Below are positions 44,463 to 53,314 of a stretch of 53,351 bases of DNA, in pieces. This DNA is from Crocinitomicaceae bacterium. Its GTDB lineage: Bacteria > Bacteroidota > Bacteroidia > Flavobacteriales_D > Crocinitomicaceae. How positions within the stretch are numbered: position 1 is the stretch's first letter; each line of letters opens with the position of its first letter. The translations under genes and the position numbers were made by a program. The notes under the pieces are model-generated. The model made no database searches. It was not told the origin of the DNA and worked only from the letters and a program-made list of their open reading frames with translations. The DNA lies in assembly GCA_014762645.1 (NCBI GenBank), contig JABURP010000120.1, positions 1-53,351 of the forward strand, in the 5' to 3' direction.

Positions 44463-45025
44463 TATTTCTCTAAAATTTCGTTGTACAATTCATTCAGCTT
44501 TTTGCGCAAGTGAACCGTGGCATATCGTTTTCTTGAAAGCAAGGTGTTAACTTGAATACCCGTGACTTCAGAAATTTCCTTGAAGGACATTCCCTCAAAT
44601 TCGTGCATTTCAAAAACCTCGCGTTGGGCCTGGGGCAACTCATCCAGGCCTTGCTCCAATACATCCCATACATGGTCGCGGGTTAACAGATCGTCCTGTA
44701 AATCCCCTTCATCTGAAATGAAATCTTCAAAGAACATACTGCCTTCCTCTTGTTCAACAGTGCGCTTATCCAAAGCGGAGAAACTGATGCTTTTTTTCTT
44801 CCGATAATTGTCAGTTATTTTATTTCTGGCAACCTGAAATAACCAGGCGCTCATTCGCTCAATCGAATTTATTTCTGTAGAAATTTTTGCGAGCTGGTAA
44901 TATACGTCCTGTAAAATATCTTCAGCATCAAGTTTTGATTTTACCCGTTTCCGAATAAAATTAAAGAGTCGATTTCCTTCTTTGAGGATAACATCTGATA
45001 CTGTGATTTGTGATGATAATTGCAT
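44462..45025 (-). CDS. ECF-type sigma-70 family RNA polymerase sigma factor
   Basis: 187 aa. Region 2 includes DAEDILQDVYYQLAK (about 36-50) and MSAWLFQVARNKITDNYRKK (about 59-78); an acidic insert follows, and region 4 starts at LPQAQREVFEMHEFEGMSFKEISEVTGI (about 134-160). Directs polymerase to a stress or envelope regulon; no ligand is visible. The upstream 282-base region holds a pair of direct repeats. Confidence 0.92.
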   Translation of the reverse strand: MQLSSQITVSDVILKEGNRLFNFIRKRVKSKLDAEDILQDVYYQLAKISTEINSIERMSAWLFQVARNKITDNYRKKKSISFSALDKRTVEQEEGSMFFEDFISDEGDLQDDLLTRDHVWDVLEQGLDELPQAQREVFEMHEFEGMSFKEISEVTGIQVNTLLSRKRYATVHLRKKLNELYNEILEK

Positions 45026-45103
45026 AATTCATTACTTGCGGTATATGGTTAGACGCACCATTCACAACAATATTTTAAAAAGTCTTCAAATAAGAAAAAA
45101 TAC

Positions 45104-45132
45104 TCAATGAACAGCCCAATTTGTTCAATGAA
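45104..45132. repeat. direct repeat pair (TCAATGAA), 21 bases apart
   Basis: TCAATGAA at 45104-45111 and again at 45125-45132. The spacing is two helical turns. It lies about 80-105 bases upstream of the sigma factor start and 180 upstream of purH, and could be a regulator site. Chance occurrence is not excluded in AT-rich DNA. Confidence 0.3.
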
Positions 45133-45266
45133 AAGAACAGATGAAAGCGAAACATGTTGGCAAGAAATTTTAGGGATGCCAAATCGAATAATTAACAAAT
45201 GCTATCACTTATTAAAAATAATTGAGAATTATTAATATGAATAAGCACTATATGCCTTTTAAATCC

Positions 45267-45274
45267 TACCTTTG
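45267..45274 (+). promoter_or_regulatory. -7 box (TACCTTTG) for purH
   Basis: Exact TAnnTTTG. An in-frame TTG start at 45272 falls within it, so the ATG at 45308 is the start. No TTG at normal spacing. Confidence 0.5.
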
Positions 45275-45307
45275 CAAAGCATATTAACCACCCAAGTCTA
45301 TCGCTTA

Positions 45308-46837
45308 ATGGCCGCTAAAAAAACGATTAAAAACGCTTTGATATCAGTTTTTGATAAACAGGGACTCGATTCAATCGCGCGAAAACTAGACGAATTAGGA
45401 GTAACGATCTATTCAACAGGAGGAACTCAAAAATTTATTGAAGACCTTGGTATTTCTGTTGAACGGGTAGAAGACCTGACATCCTATCCTTCAATTTTAG
45501 GTGGAAGAGTTAAGACATTACACCCCAAAGTTTTTGGTGGAATCCTGAACAGAAGAAGCAATGAAGGTGATCAAACAGAGGTTGCAGAATATGAAATCCC
45601 TGAAATTGATTTGGTGATCGTTGATCTTTATCCATTTGAAGACACGGTTGCATCTGGAGCATCACACCAGGATATTATTGAGAAAATTGATATTGGTGGG
45701 ATATCCTTGATAAGAGCGGCAGCAAAGAATTATGACGACGTGGTGATTATTCCTTCAAAGCAGCAGTATCAACCGTTGTTGGAAATACTCAATACATCAG
45801 GAGGAGAAACATCAGATGAAGAAAGAAAGGCCTTTGCCATGAATGCTTTCGACGTTTCTTCTCATTACGATACAGAAATCTTTAAATACTTCAATAATGG
45901 AGTGACGGATGTGTTTAAGCAAAGCATCTCTCAATCACAGGTCTTAAGGTATGGAGAAAACCCGCATCAAAAAGGGGTGTTTTATGGAGATTTGGAGCAG
46001 ATGTTTGACAAACTGCATGGAAAGGACCTTTCGTATAACAACTTGTTGGATATTGATGCTGCTGTAAACTTGATGGAAGACTTTAAAGCGGACAAACCTT
46101 CTTTTGCTATTCTTAAACACAACAATGCTTGCGGTTTTGCCACTAGAGACACTTTGTCTGAAGCCTATTCAGATGCGCTTGCCGGTGATCCGGTTTCCGC
46201 ATTCGGAGGTATATTGATCTCTAATACCAAAATTGATTTGGCAACTGCTAATGAGATCAACAAGTTATTCTGTGAAGTTGTCATTGCTCCGGGATATGAA
46301 GCAGACGCGCTTGACGTGTTGAAAGAGAAAAAGAATCGGGTGATTTTAGTTCAAAAACCCGTTGAACTCCCTAAAAAGCAATTTCGAACAATCTTAAACG
46401 GAGTTCTTGAGCAGGATAAAGATTTTATTACCGATAACAAAGAAAACTTTGAGACCCGTACAAAAACTGCTCCTACCGAGCAGGAATTGAATGATCTCGA
46501 ATTTGCAAATAAACTGGTAAAGCATACCAAATCAAATACAATTGTACTGGCCAAAAATGGACAGCTACTGGCAAGTGGAACAGGACAAACATCCCGTGTA
46601 GACGCTTTGCGACAAGCAATTCACAAAGCCAAGTCATTTGACTTTGATTTAAATGGTGCCGTTATGGCGTCAGACGCTTTCTTTCCTTTTCCTGATTGTG
46701 TGGAAATTGCACATGAAGCAGGAATAACAGCTGTTATTCAACCCGGAGGATCAATTAAAGATGAATTGTCCATCAATTATTGTAATGACAAGGGATTGAG
46801 CATGGTATTTACCGGAAACCGACATTTTAAACACTAA
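45308..46837 (+). CDS. purH: bifunctional AICAR transformylase/IMP cyclohydrolase
   Basis: Last two steps of IMP synthesis. 509 aa from the ATG at 45308. The cyclohydrolase half begins KNALISVFDKQGLDSIARKL with STGGT near 43; GGRVKTLHPKVFGGIL lies near 66. The transformylase half has RYGENPHQKG (near 215), LKHNNACGFA (near 266) and DAFFPFPDCVEIA (near 457). Upstream of the rod operon, as in many Bacteroidota. Confidence 0.97.
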   Translation: MAAKKTIKNALISVFDKQGLDSIARKLDELGVTIYSTGGTQKFIEDLGISVERVEDLTSYPSILGGRVKTLHPKVFGGILNRRSNEGDQTEVAEYEIPEIDLVIVDLYPFEDTVASGASHQDIIEKIDIGGISLIRAAAKNYDDVVIIPSKQQYQPLLEILNTSGGETSDEERKAFAMNAFDVSSHYDTEIFKYFNNGVTDVFKQSISQSQVLRYGENPHQKGVFYGDLEQMFDKLHGKDLSYNNLLDIDAAVNLMEDFKADKPSFAILKHNNACGFATRDTLSEAYSDALAGDPVSAFGGILISNTKIDLATANEINKLFCEVVIAPGYEADALDVLKEKKNRVILVQKPVELPKKQFRTILNGVLEQDKDFITDNKENFETRTKTAPTEQELNDLEFANKLVKHTKSNTIVLAKNGQLLASGTGQTSRVDALRQAIHKAKSFDFDLNGAVMASDAFFPFPDCVEIAHEAGITAVIQPGGSIKDELSINYCNDKGLSMVFTGNRHFKH

Positions 46838-46940
46838 AAATTAAGCCTTGGTCTAAAAAAAGACCCGGGATAGTAACTAAATTGACAGAATTGAGTAAAA
46901 TAGAAGGAATAGACTGTAGTGTCTAACCGTTTTAAATTAA

Positions 46941-46958
46941 TCTGCCGCTAGTGGCAGA
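46941..46958 (+). other. hairpin in the mreB leader
   Basis: TCTGCC (46941-46946) and GGCAGA (46953-46958) flank GCTAGT; with a G-U pair the loop is CTAG. Twenty-one bases separate it from the mreB ATG, so it could influence ribosome access or be a dispersed palindrome. Confidence 0.4.
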
Positions 46959-46979
46959 CCCAAATTACACGAGAAGAGA

Positions 46980-48008
46980 ATGGGATTATTTGATTTTTTA
47001 TCGCAAGAAATTGCAATCGACCTGGGGACGGCAAACACCCTGATCATCATGAACGATAAAGTGGTGGTCGACGAACCTTCTATTGTTGCCAGAGACATTC
47101 AAAGTGGTAAAATAGTGGCCATTGGAAAAGTGGCCCAGCAAATGCATGGTAAAACGCACAAGCTTATTGAAACCATTCGGCCATTAAAAGATGGTGTTAT
47201 TGCTGATTTCGAATCTGCAGAGCAAATGATTAGAGGGATGATCCGTATGATTAATTCGGGTCCAAGAATTATCAACCCTTCATTGAAAATGGTGATATGT
47301 ATCCCTTCTGGTATTACGGAAGTGGAAAAGCGTGCGGTACGTGATTCAGCAGAACATGCCGGGGCAAAAGAAGTGTACCTGATTCATGAACCTATGGCAG
47401 CAGCGATTGGTATCGGAATTGACGTGGAAGAGCCAATGGGAAATATGATCATTGATATAGGAGGTGGTACTTCTGAAATTGCTGTAATTGCTTTGGGTGG
47501 AATTGTTTGTGATAAATCCATTCGTGTTGCAGGAGACGATTTTACCAACGACATTGAGGAATACATGAGACGTCAGCACAATATTCTCGTTGGAGAACGG
47601 ACCGCTGAGCAAATAAAAATTCAGGTTGGGTCAGCATTAACTGAACTTGATAGTGCGCTTGAACCAGAACCATTTGCTGTTCGTGGACGTGACTTGATGA
47701 CAGGTATACCAAAAGAAATATTAATCACTTACTCTGAAATTGCGCATGCACTTGATAAATCCGTTTCAAAAATTGAAGAGGCGATTTTGAGTGCGTTGGA
47801 GATGACTCCGCCGGAGTTATCTGCCGATATATACAAAACTGGAATTTACCTTGCCGGTGGAGGATCAATGCTGAGAGGATTGGACAAGAGAATCTCAATG
47901 AAAACAAAATTGCCGGTTCACATTGCAGAAGATCCACTTAGAGCGGTAGCTAGAGGTACCAGTATTGCCCTCAAAAATATCGACAGATTCCAATTCTTAA
48001 TGCGCTAA
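46980..48008 (+). CDS. mreB: rod-shape actin homologue MreB
   Basis: 342 aa, full length. The actin-like ATPase site shows IDLGTANTLI (14-23), IDIGGGTSEIAVI (near 160) and AGGGSMLRGLD (near 296). Polymerises under the membrane and organises the elongation machinery. First gene of mreB-mreC-mreD-mrdA-rodA, all in the same direction with small gaps or overlaps. Confidence 0.98.
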   Translation: MGLFDFLSQEIAIDLGTANTLIIMNDKVVVDEPSIVARDIQSGKIVAIGKVAQQMHGKTHKLIETIRPLKDGVIADFESAEQMIRGMIRMINSGPRIINPSLKMVICIPSGITEVEKRAVRDSAEHAGAKEVYLIHEPMAAAIGIGIDVEEPMGNMIIDIGGGTSEIAVIALGGIVCDKSIRVAGDDFTNDIEEYMRRQHNILVGERTAEQIKIQVGSALTELDSALEPEPFAVRGRDLMTGIPKEILITYSEIAHALDKSVSKIEEAILSALEMTPPELSADIYKTGIYLAGGGSMLRGLDKRISMKTKLPVHIAEDPLRAVARGTSIALKNIDRFQFLMR

Positions 48009-48035
48009 ATGTGTTTTTAGAAAGAAGGAATTTAA

Positions 48036-48878
48036 ATGCGAAGACTGCTCCAATTTTTAAAGAAATTTAGAGATTTTATTATCTTTTTATTGTTGCAGGC
48101 ATTTGTATTGAGCCTTTTCATCAATTCTAAAAATTATCACAAAGCTCAAATGGTAAACACCTCTTCTGGTGTGGTTGGATGGTTCATTGAGAAAAAACAC
48201 AATATCACCCGTCATTTTCATTTAGGTGAAGCAAATGATAGCCTGGCAATAGAAAATGCTGAATTAAGATCTCAGCTTCCAGAGAGTTTCTACAAACTAC
48301 AGGATCGAATTTATTACATCAACGATACCTTGTACGAACAACAATACGAATATATTCCCGCGCAGGTAATTAACTCATCTGACAACCGCCGCAATAACTA
48401 TTTTACCTTAAACAAAGGAACCAAAAGTGGCGTCCAGGAAGGAATGGGCGTTATCACAAAAGAGGGAATTGTTGGATTTGTTGTAGATGCATCTCCACAT
48501 TACGCCATTGTGCGAAGTGTGTTGTCTGAAAACATAAACATCTCTGTTAAATTACGCCGGAATAATGAACATTGGCCCCTTAAATGGAATGGAAAGGATA
48601 ACTCAATTGTCCAATTAAATGGGGTGACACATGATATAGACATCAGAGAAGGAGATACAGTAGTAACACGTGGAAACAAGGGGATGTTCCCGGAAAACCA
48701 AACTGTAGGCTATGTCAATGAGATTTCCTTAACAGATGGGAAATCTACCAAGAATGTGAACGTGAAACTAGCTGTAGATTTTAGCTCTGTATATTATGTT
48801 TATGTCGTTCAAAATTTTTTAAAAGAAGAACAATTAACGTTAGAGGGAGACCTGTTTAAACCAAAAGGGGATGAATAA
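48036..48878 (+). CDS. mreC: rod shape-determining protein MreC
   Basis: 280 aa: one membrane segment (about 13-32), a coiled coil to about 100 and the beta-barrel MreC domain (AQVINSSDNRRNNYFTLNKG near 109, then GVVDA-like GFVVDASPHYAIVRSV near 147). Bridges the cytoplasmic and periplasmic parts of the elongasome. Overlaps mreD by eight bases. Confidence 0.95.
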   Translation: MRRLLQFLKKFRDFIIFLLLQAFVLSLFINSKNYHKAQMVNTSSGVVGWFIEKKHNITRHFHLGEANDSLAIENAELRSQLPESFYKLQDRIYYINDTLYEQQYEYIPAQVINSSDNRRNNYFTLNKGTKSGVQEGMGVITKEGIVGFVVDASPHYAIVRSVLSENINISVKLRRNNEHWPLKWNGKDNSIVQLNGVTHDIDIREGDTVVTRGNKGMFPENQTVGYVNEISLTDGKSTKNVNVKLAVDFSSVYYVYVVQNFLKEEQLTLEGDLFKPKGDE

Positions 48879-49386
48879 TACGTGGGTAAAATATGCATTG
48901 GTCTTTGTACTGGTGGTTTTAATCCAGGGTTTGGTTGTCAATAACATCCAACTCAGTGAATACGTCATGCCTATGGTGTACCCAATCATGATTCTGTTAC
49001 TCCCTTTTAACCAAAACGCACTTACCTCAATGTTAATTGCCCTGGTGCTGGGCTTGTGTGTAGATGCTTTTAGCGACACGTTTGGAATTCACGCGTCTGC
49101 TGCTCTACTCATTGGTTATGTTCGACCGACGCTTTTAAAGTACATCCAACCAAAAGAAGGATATGACACCTCGCTTTTACCAACAGTTCATGATATGGGG
49201 TTTGTCTGGTTCGGACTGTACGCTTCTATCATGTTGCTCATCCATCACCTGTGGTTTTTTTCAATAGAGGTTTTCAGACTGGACCTGATATTACTTATTC
49301 TTGGAAAAACTTTCATGTCTTTTGTGATGTCAATTGGATTGATCGTTCTATTTCAGTTTATATTCTATAAGCCGTCCCGGTCATGA
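48871..49386 (+). CDS. mreD: rod shape-determining protein MreD
   Basis: 171 aa with five membrane segments. LGLCVDAFSDTFGIHASAALL (near 60-80) resembles the MreD core. Overlaps mreC at its start and mrdA at its end by four bases. Poorly conserved family, identified mainly by context and topology. Confidence 0.88.
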   Translation: MNNTWVKYALVFVLVVLIQGLVVNNIQLSEYVMPMVYPIMILLLPFNQNALTSMLIALVLGLCVDAFSDTFGIHASAALLIGYVRPTLLKYIQPKEGYDTSLLPTVHDMGFVWFGLYASIMLLIHHLWFFSIEVFRLDLILLILGKTFMSFVMSIGLIVLFQFIFYKPSRS

Positions 49387-51263
49387 AAAACATTGACAAT
49401 AGAAAATATATAATTGCCCTGATCTTTACCCTGATCCCCTTAATTTTTATTGTTCGGTTGTTTTACATGCAAGTGGTAGATGACAAATGGAAGGAGCGTG
49501 CGGCACAAATTTCGGAGAACAAAGTTATAACGTATCCTGCCAGAGGGATTGTATATGATCGCAATAACACAAAATTGATCGCCAATGAAGTGTATTATGA
49601 TATAGAAGTGATCCCCAATCAAACGGAAAACCCGGATAGTGTTACCCTGGCCGGATTACTGGGCATTTCTTTGGAAGAATACACCGAACAAATGAATAAG
49701 GCCCGGCATCATTCAAAGATTAAGTCTTCGGTAATCGTGAAACAAATGCCACCGGATGAGTTTGCTATGATTGCTCCGGATATGTACAAATTCCCTGGAT
49801 TTTACGAGGTGGAGCGGACGTTAAGGGTGTACCCAAAACCAATTGCTCCTCACGTATTAGGGTATATGTCAGAAGTGGATTCAGGGGATATAAAACGTGA
49901 TTCATGGTACAGGTCCGGAGATATGATCGGAAAATCAGGGATTGAAAAAAGCTACGAAAAAGTACTGCGTGGAAAAAAAGGGGTAAAGTATTATTTACAG
50001 GATGCTGTCGGCAGGGAAACCGGGAGATATGAAGGGGGAGAATACGATACTCTGGCCGAGCAGGGAGATAACATTTACATAAGTCTGGATGCTGAATTAC
50101 AAGAATATGGTGAGAGACTCATGCATAATAAACGAGGTAGTATTGTTGCTATTGAGCCATCTTCCGGGGAAATATTAGCCATGATTTCATCACCGTCTTA
50201 TGACCCAAATTTATTGGTTGGGCGAAGATTGGGGCAGAATTTTGGGAAACTGCAACAGGACACCTTGATACCACTTTATAATCGTGCGGCTCAGGCCAAA
50301 TATTTGCCCGGATCAACATTTAAATTGCTTATGGCGCTTATTGCCATGCAAGAAAGGGTGATTGACTCAACGGCCACTTTTGCCTGTGATAAAAGTCTTG
50401 TTGGATGCCACAACCACCCGACGGCAAGAGGAGTATCTGACGGAGTAAAAATGTCTTGCAATCCGTATTTCTACCAGGTTACCCGAAGAATTATACAGCA
50501 AGGAAAACACAAAAGTCATTTTAAAGATGCCGCTGTTGGGCTGGATATTTGGGCAGATTACCTGTACAGTTTTGGTTTGCATAAGGGATTAAAAACGGAT
50601 CTTCCGGCGGTAGAATCAGGCTTTATTCCCAATACAGATTTTTATAATAACCATTTTCCATCTGAATCAAATCCTTATGGTGAATTCCGTTGGGCCTTCA
50701 GCACCATTTATTCAAACGCTATCGGCCAGGGGGAAGTGCTTTTAACCTCCCTTGAGTTAGCTAATGTAGCAGCTATTATGGCGAATAGGGGGTGGTTCTA
50801 TTATCCACATTTTATTAGGGAAATCGAAGGGGGAACTGTCCCTGACGTTTACAAAACAAGACAACACACAAAGGTTGATCCGGAAAAATTTAGTCCGGTC
50901 ATAGACGGAATGTGGCGTGTAGTTCATGAGCCTGGTGGAACAGCCAGAAGAGCTCGCGTTGATAGCCTTGATATTTGTGGAAAGACAGGAACCGCAGAGA
51001 ACTTTAAAATATATAATGGGAAACGCTACCAGTTGAAGGATCATTCTATTTTCATTGCGTTTGCGCCAAGAGATAATCCGAAAATTGCTATTTCGGTATA
51101 TATTGAGAATTCTGGGTTTGGTGGAACATGGGCCGCTCCAATTGCAAGCTTGATGATTGAAAAATACATTAACGGAGATGTAAAAGACAAACGGAAAGAA
51201 GATAGGATTTTGGAGGCGGATTTAATGCCAATTGAAATCATGAACTATAAGAAGAACAGGTGA
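49383..51263 (+). CDS. mrdA: penicillin-binding protein 2 (peptidoglycan transpeptidase)
   Basis: 626 aa: one membrane segment (about 11-28), a non-catalytic dimerisation domain with GIVYDRNNTKL, and the transpeptidase. Active-site SxxK is S311-K314 (GSTFK), SxN is S358-N360 (SCN) and KTG is K534-G536 (GKTGTAENF). Cross-links lateral-wall peptidoglycan together with RodA. GTG of the next gene overlaps its stop. Confidence 0.96.
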   Translation: MKNIDNRKYIIALIFTLIPLIFIVRLFYMQVVDDKWKERAAQISENKVITYPARGIVYDRNNTKLIANEVYYDIEVIPNQTENPDSVTLAGLLGISLEEYTEQMNKARHHSKIKSSVIVKQMPPDEFAMIAPDMYKFPGFYEVERTLRVYPKPIAPHVLGYMSEVDSGDIKRDSWYRSGDMIGKSGIEKSYEKVLRGKKGVKYYLQDAVGRETGRYEGGEYDTLAEQGDNIYISLDAELQEYGERLMHNKRGSIVAIEPSSGEILAMISSPSYDPNLLVGRRLGQNFGKLQQDTLIPLYNRAAQAKYLPGSTFKLLMALIAMQERVIDSTATFACDKSLVGCHNHPTARGVSDGVKMSCNPYFYQVTRRIIQQGKHKSHFKDAAVGLDIWADYLYSFGLHKGLKTDLPAVESGFIPNTDFYNNHFPSESNPYGEFRWAFSTIYSNAIGQGEVLLTSLELANVAAIMANRGWFYYPHFIREIEGGTVPDVYKTRQHTKVDPEKFSPVIDGMWRVVHEPGGTARRARVDSLDICGKTGTAENFKIYNGKRYQLKDHSIFIAFAPRDNPKIAISVYIENSGFGGTWAAPIASLMIEKYINGDVKDKRKEDRILEADLMPIEIMNYKKNR

Positions 51264-52630
51264 GAGGGAAAAGTGAAAAAATATGGTCAGATGTTGATTG
51301 GACGATTGTTTTGATCTACCTGATTCTGGTTAGTTTAGGTGTTTCAAATATTTATTCTGCTGTTTACAACCCAGAAAACCCCGGACTTTTTAATCTGCAA
51401 ACTGAGCATGGGAAACAAATCATGTGGATTGGTGTTTCTATGTTTCTAGGGTTAATTATTATGTTCCTTGATGGCTCCTTGATTAGACAGGCTTCCTTCT
51501 GGATTTACGGTGTTATTATATTGATGCTTGTAGTTGTGCTATTTATGCCGGCAATAAACGGGGCACACTCGTGGTTTGCCATAGGTTCTTTTGGTATACA
51601 ACCGTCTGAATTAGGGAAGCTGGGGGTTGCACTTGCACTTTCTGCTCACCTGGCCAATTCACCTCCCGCTAAAACAAGGATGTCTCCTAGTATTTCCCTG
51701 TCGTATTTAACACATCTCTTCAGAGTTAACTGGAAAACTCTTGTAATATTAGGTATTCCCGCAATACTAGTATTGTTGCAGCCAGATGCTGGGACGTTCA
51801 TCATTTTTACTTCGTTTATTTTAGTGCTCTATCGAGAAGGACACGCTGGAAACGCACTGTTATTTCTTGTTATTGCAATTATAATTGCTGTAATTACTTT
51901 AATTGTAGCGGACACCACATTTATGTTGCCTTTCCTGAAAATAAAGATGGGTGGTAAAGTAGGTATAGTGATTGCATTACTCATTATGGCCCTAATCTTT
52001 TTGTTGTTGATTAGATATGTGGTGCTGAAAAGAAACAGGCCACCCTTGTACAGGGCATTGATTGGGTCCTTAATTGTCGCAATTTTATTTGTAAATTTTA
52101 TAGAATGGGGATATTCTACTTTTCTTGATGATCACCAGAAAACAAGAATTGATCTTGTGTTGGGAAAAATTGAAGATCCCGACGGAGAGGGTTATAACAT
52201 CAATCGGGCTAAAGCGGCAATTGGTTCGGGTGGGTTTTCAGGTAAAGGATACCAACAAGCCACATTGGCCAACGCGCATCAAAAACACGTACCCATGCAG
52301 TCTACAGATTTTATCTTCTGTACCTGGTCGGAAGAACGGGGGTTTATAGGATCATTTTTCTTAGTTTTATTGTATACGATACTATTAATCAAGATAGTTT
52401 CTGTAGCCGAACGCCAAAGGTCCACATACACAAGAATTTATGCGTATTGTGTAGCCGGAATTTTCTTCTATCATTTTATGATCAATGTTGGAATGGCCAT
52501 TGGTCTTGCACCGGTAATTGGAATTCCATTGCCACTCTTTAGTTATGGTGGATCTCAGGTACTGGCTTTTTCTTTACTATTGTTCATATTAATTAAGTTA
52601 GATTCGGAAAGAAAAATCGTTTTACAGTAA
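51260..52630 (+). CDS. rodA: rod shape-determining protein RodA (SEDS glycosyltransferase)
   Basis: 456 aa, GTG start at 51260 that overlaps the mrdA stop by four bases. About ten membrane segments. SEDS features include WFAIGSFGIQPSELGKLG (near 110), LQPDAGTFIIF (near 172) and STDFIFCTWSEERGFIGS (near 350). Polymerises glycan strands with PBP2. An insertion of about 70 residues in the middle is longer than in E. coli RodA (370 aa). Confidence 0.95.
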   Translation: MRGKSEKIWSDVDWTIVLIYLILVSLGVSNIYSAVYNPENPGLFNLQTEHGKQIMWIGVSMFLGLIIMFLDGSLIRQASFWIYGVIILMLVVVLFMPAINGAHSWFAIGSFGIQPSELGKLGVALALSAHLANSPPAKTRMSPSISLSYLTHLFRVNWKTLVILGIPAILVLLQPDAGTFIIFTSFILVLYREGHAGNALLFLVIAIIIAVITLIVADTTFMLPFLKIKMGGKVGIVIALLIMALIFLLLIRYVVLKRNRPPLYRALIGSLIVAILFVNFIEWGYSTFLDDHQKTRIDLVLGKIEDPDGEGYNINRAKAAIGSGGFSGKGYQQATLANAHQKHVPMQSTDFIFCTWSEERGFIGSFFLVLLYTILLIKIVSVAERQRSTYTRIYAYCVAGIFFYHFMINVGMAIGLAPVIGIPLPLFSYGGSQVLAFSLLLFILIKLDSERKIVLQ

Positions 52631-53314
52631 ATGAATTGGAGGCAAATACCGGGTGTCCAGATATTTGGATTATTACTATTAGTAATTCTAGGATTGGCAG
52701 TAGTTGGTACGATTTTATTCACCCTACTTTACGCCGTTTTTGGTGATACCACAGTTGAAAAGATTGACTCCAATGATCTCAACACATTTTATTTGCTGGC
52801 ATTTTCCGGACAGCTCGGTATCTTGATAACCGGGTTTTTTGGTTTTCTGCGCATATTTAAATTGAAAGCGAGATCCGAAATACAAACCAAAAAGTTTAAT
52901 TGGATTTTTTTCTTTGGGAGTTTTGTTGCCCTGATATTGGTTTGGTTACCTGTTACAGGCGCCGAGTTGATAAATTACTGGCTCATTGAACAGTTTCCTG
53001 CTTCAGGGTTTCTGGAAGCACAGAAAGAATTGGAAGGAATTTATCTCAACGCCTTTAATCCGGAAAAAGTAAAATACTATCCTTATGCAATCTTCATTTT
53101 TGCGTTACTGCCGGCAATCTCAGAAGAGTTAATATTTAGAGGTTTGTTACTGAAAAAACTCATGGAATCCAGTGAGGGGAAAACGCATTTTGCTGTGATT
53201 GTTACTGCCCTTTTATTTGCGGCCATCCATGTCCAACCCTGGAACCTGTTGCCTATGATTATAATGGGAATTTTATTAGGGTATGTGTACGTCTATACAA
53301 AAGACATCCGATAC
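52631..53314 (+). CDS. CPBP family intramembrane metalloprotease, 3' truncated
   Basis: ATG at 52631, immediately after the rodA stop. 228 codons up to 53314, beyond which the sequence matches an adapter, so the native end is absent. Several membrane segments; the CPBP (Abi) motif EExxxR is SEELIFRG with E165, E166 and R170, and a second motif has H200 in AAIHVQPWN. These proteins cut within membranes or process prenylated substrates. Position after rodA may be incidental. Confidence 0.85.

Noticed and set aside
45272-45307. Longer purH start at an in-frame TTG
   Set aside because: Overlaps the TACCTTTG promoter box; the ATG at 45308 begins the conserved sequence.
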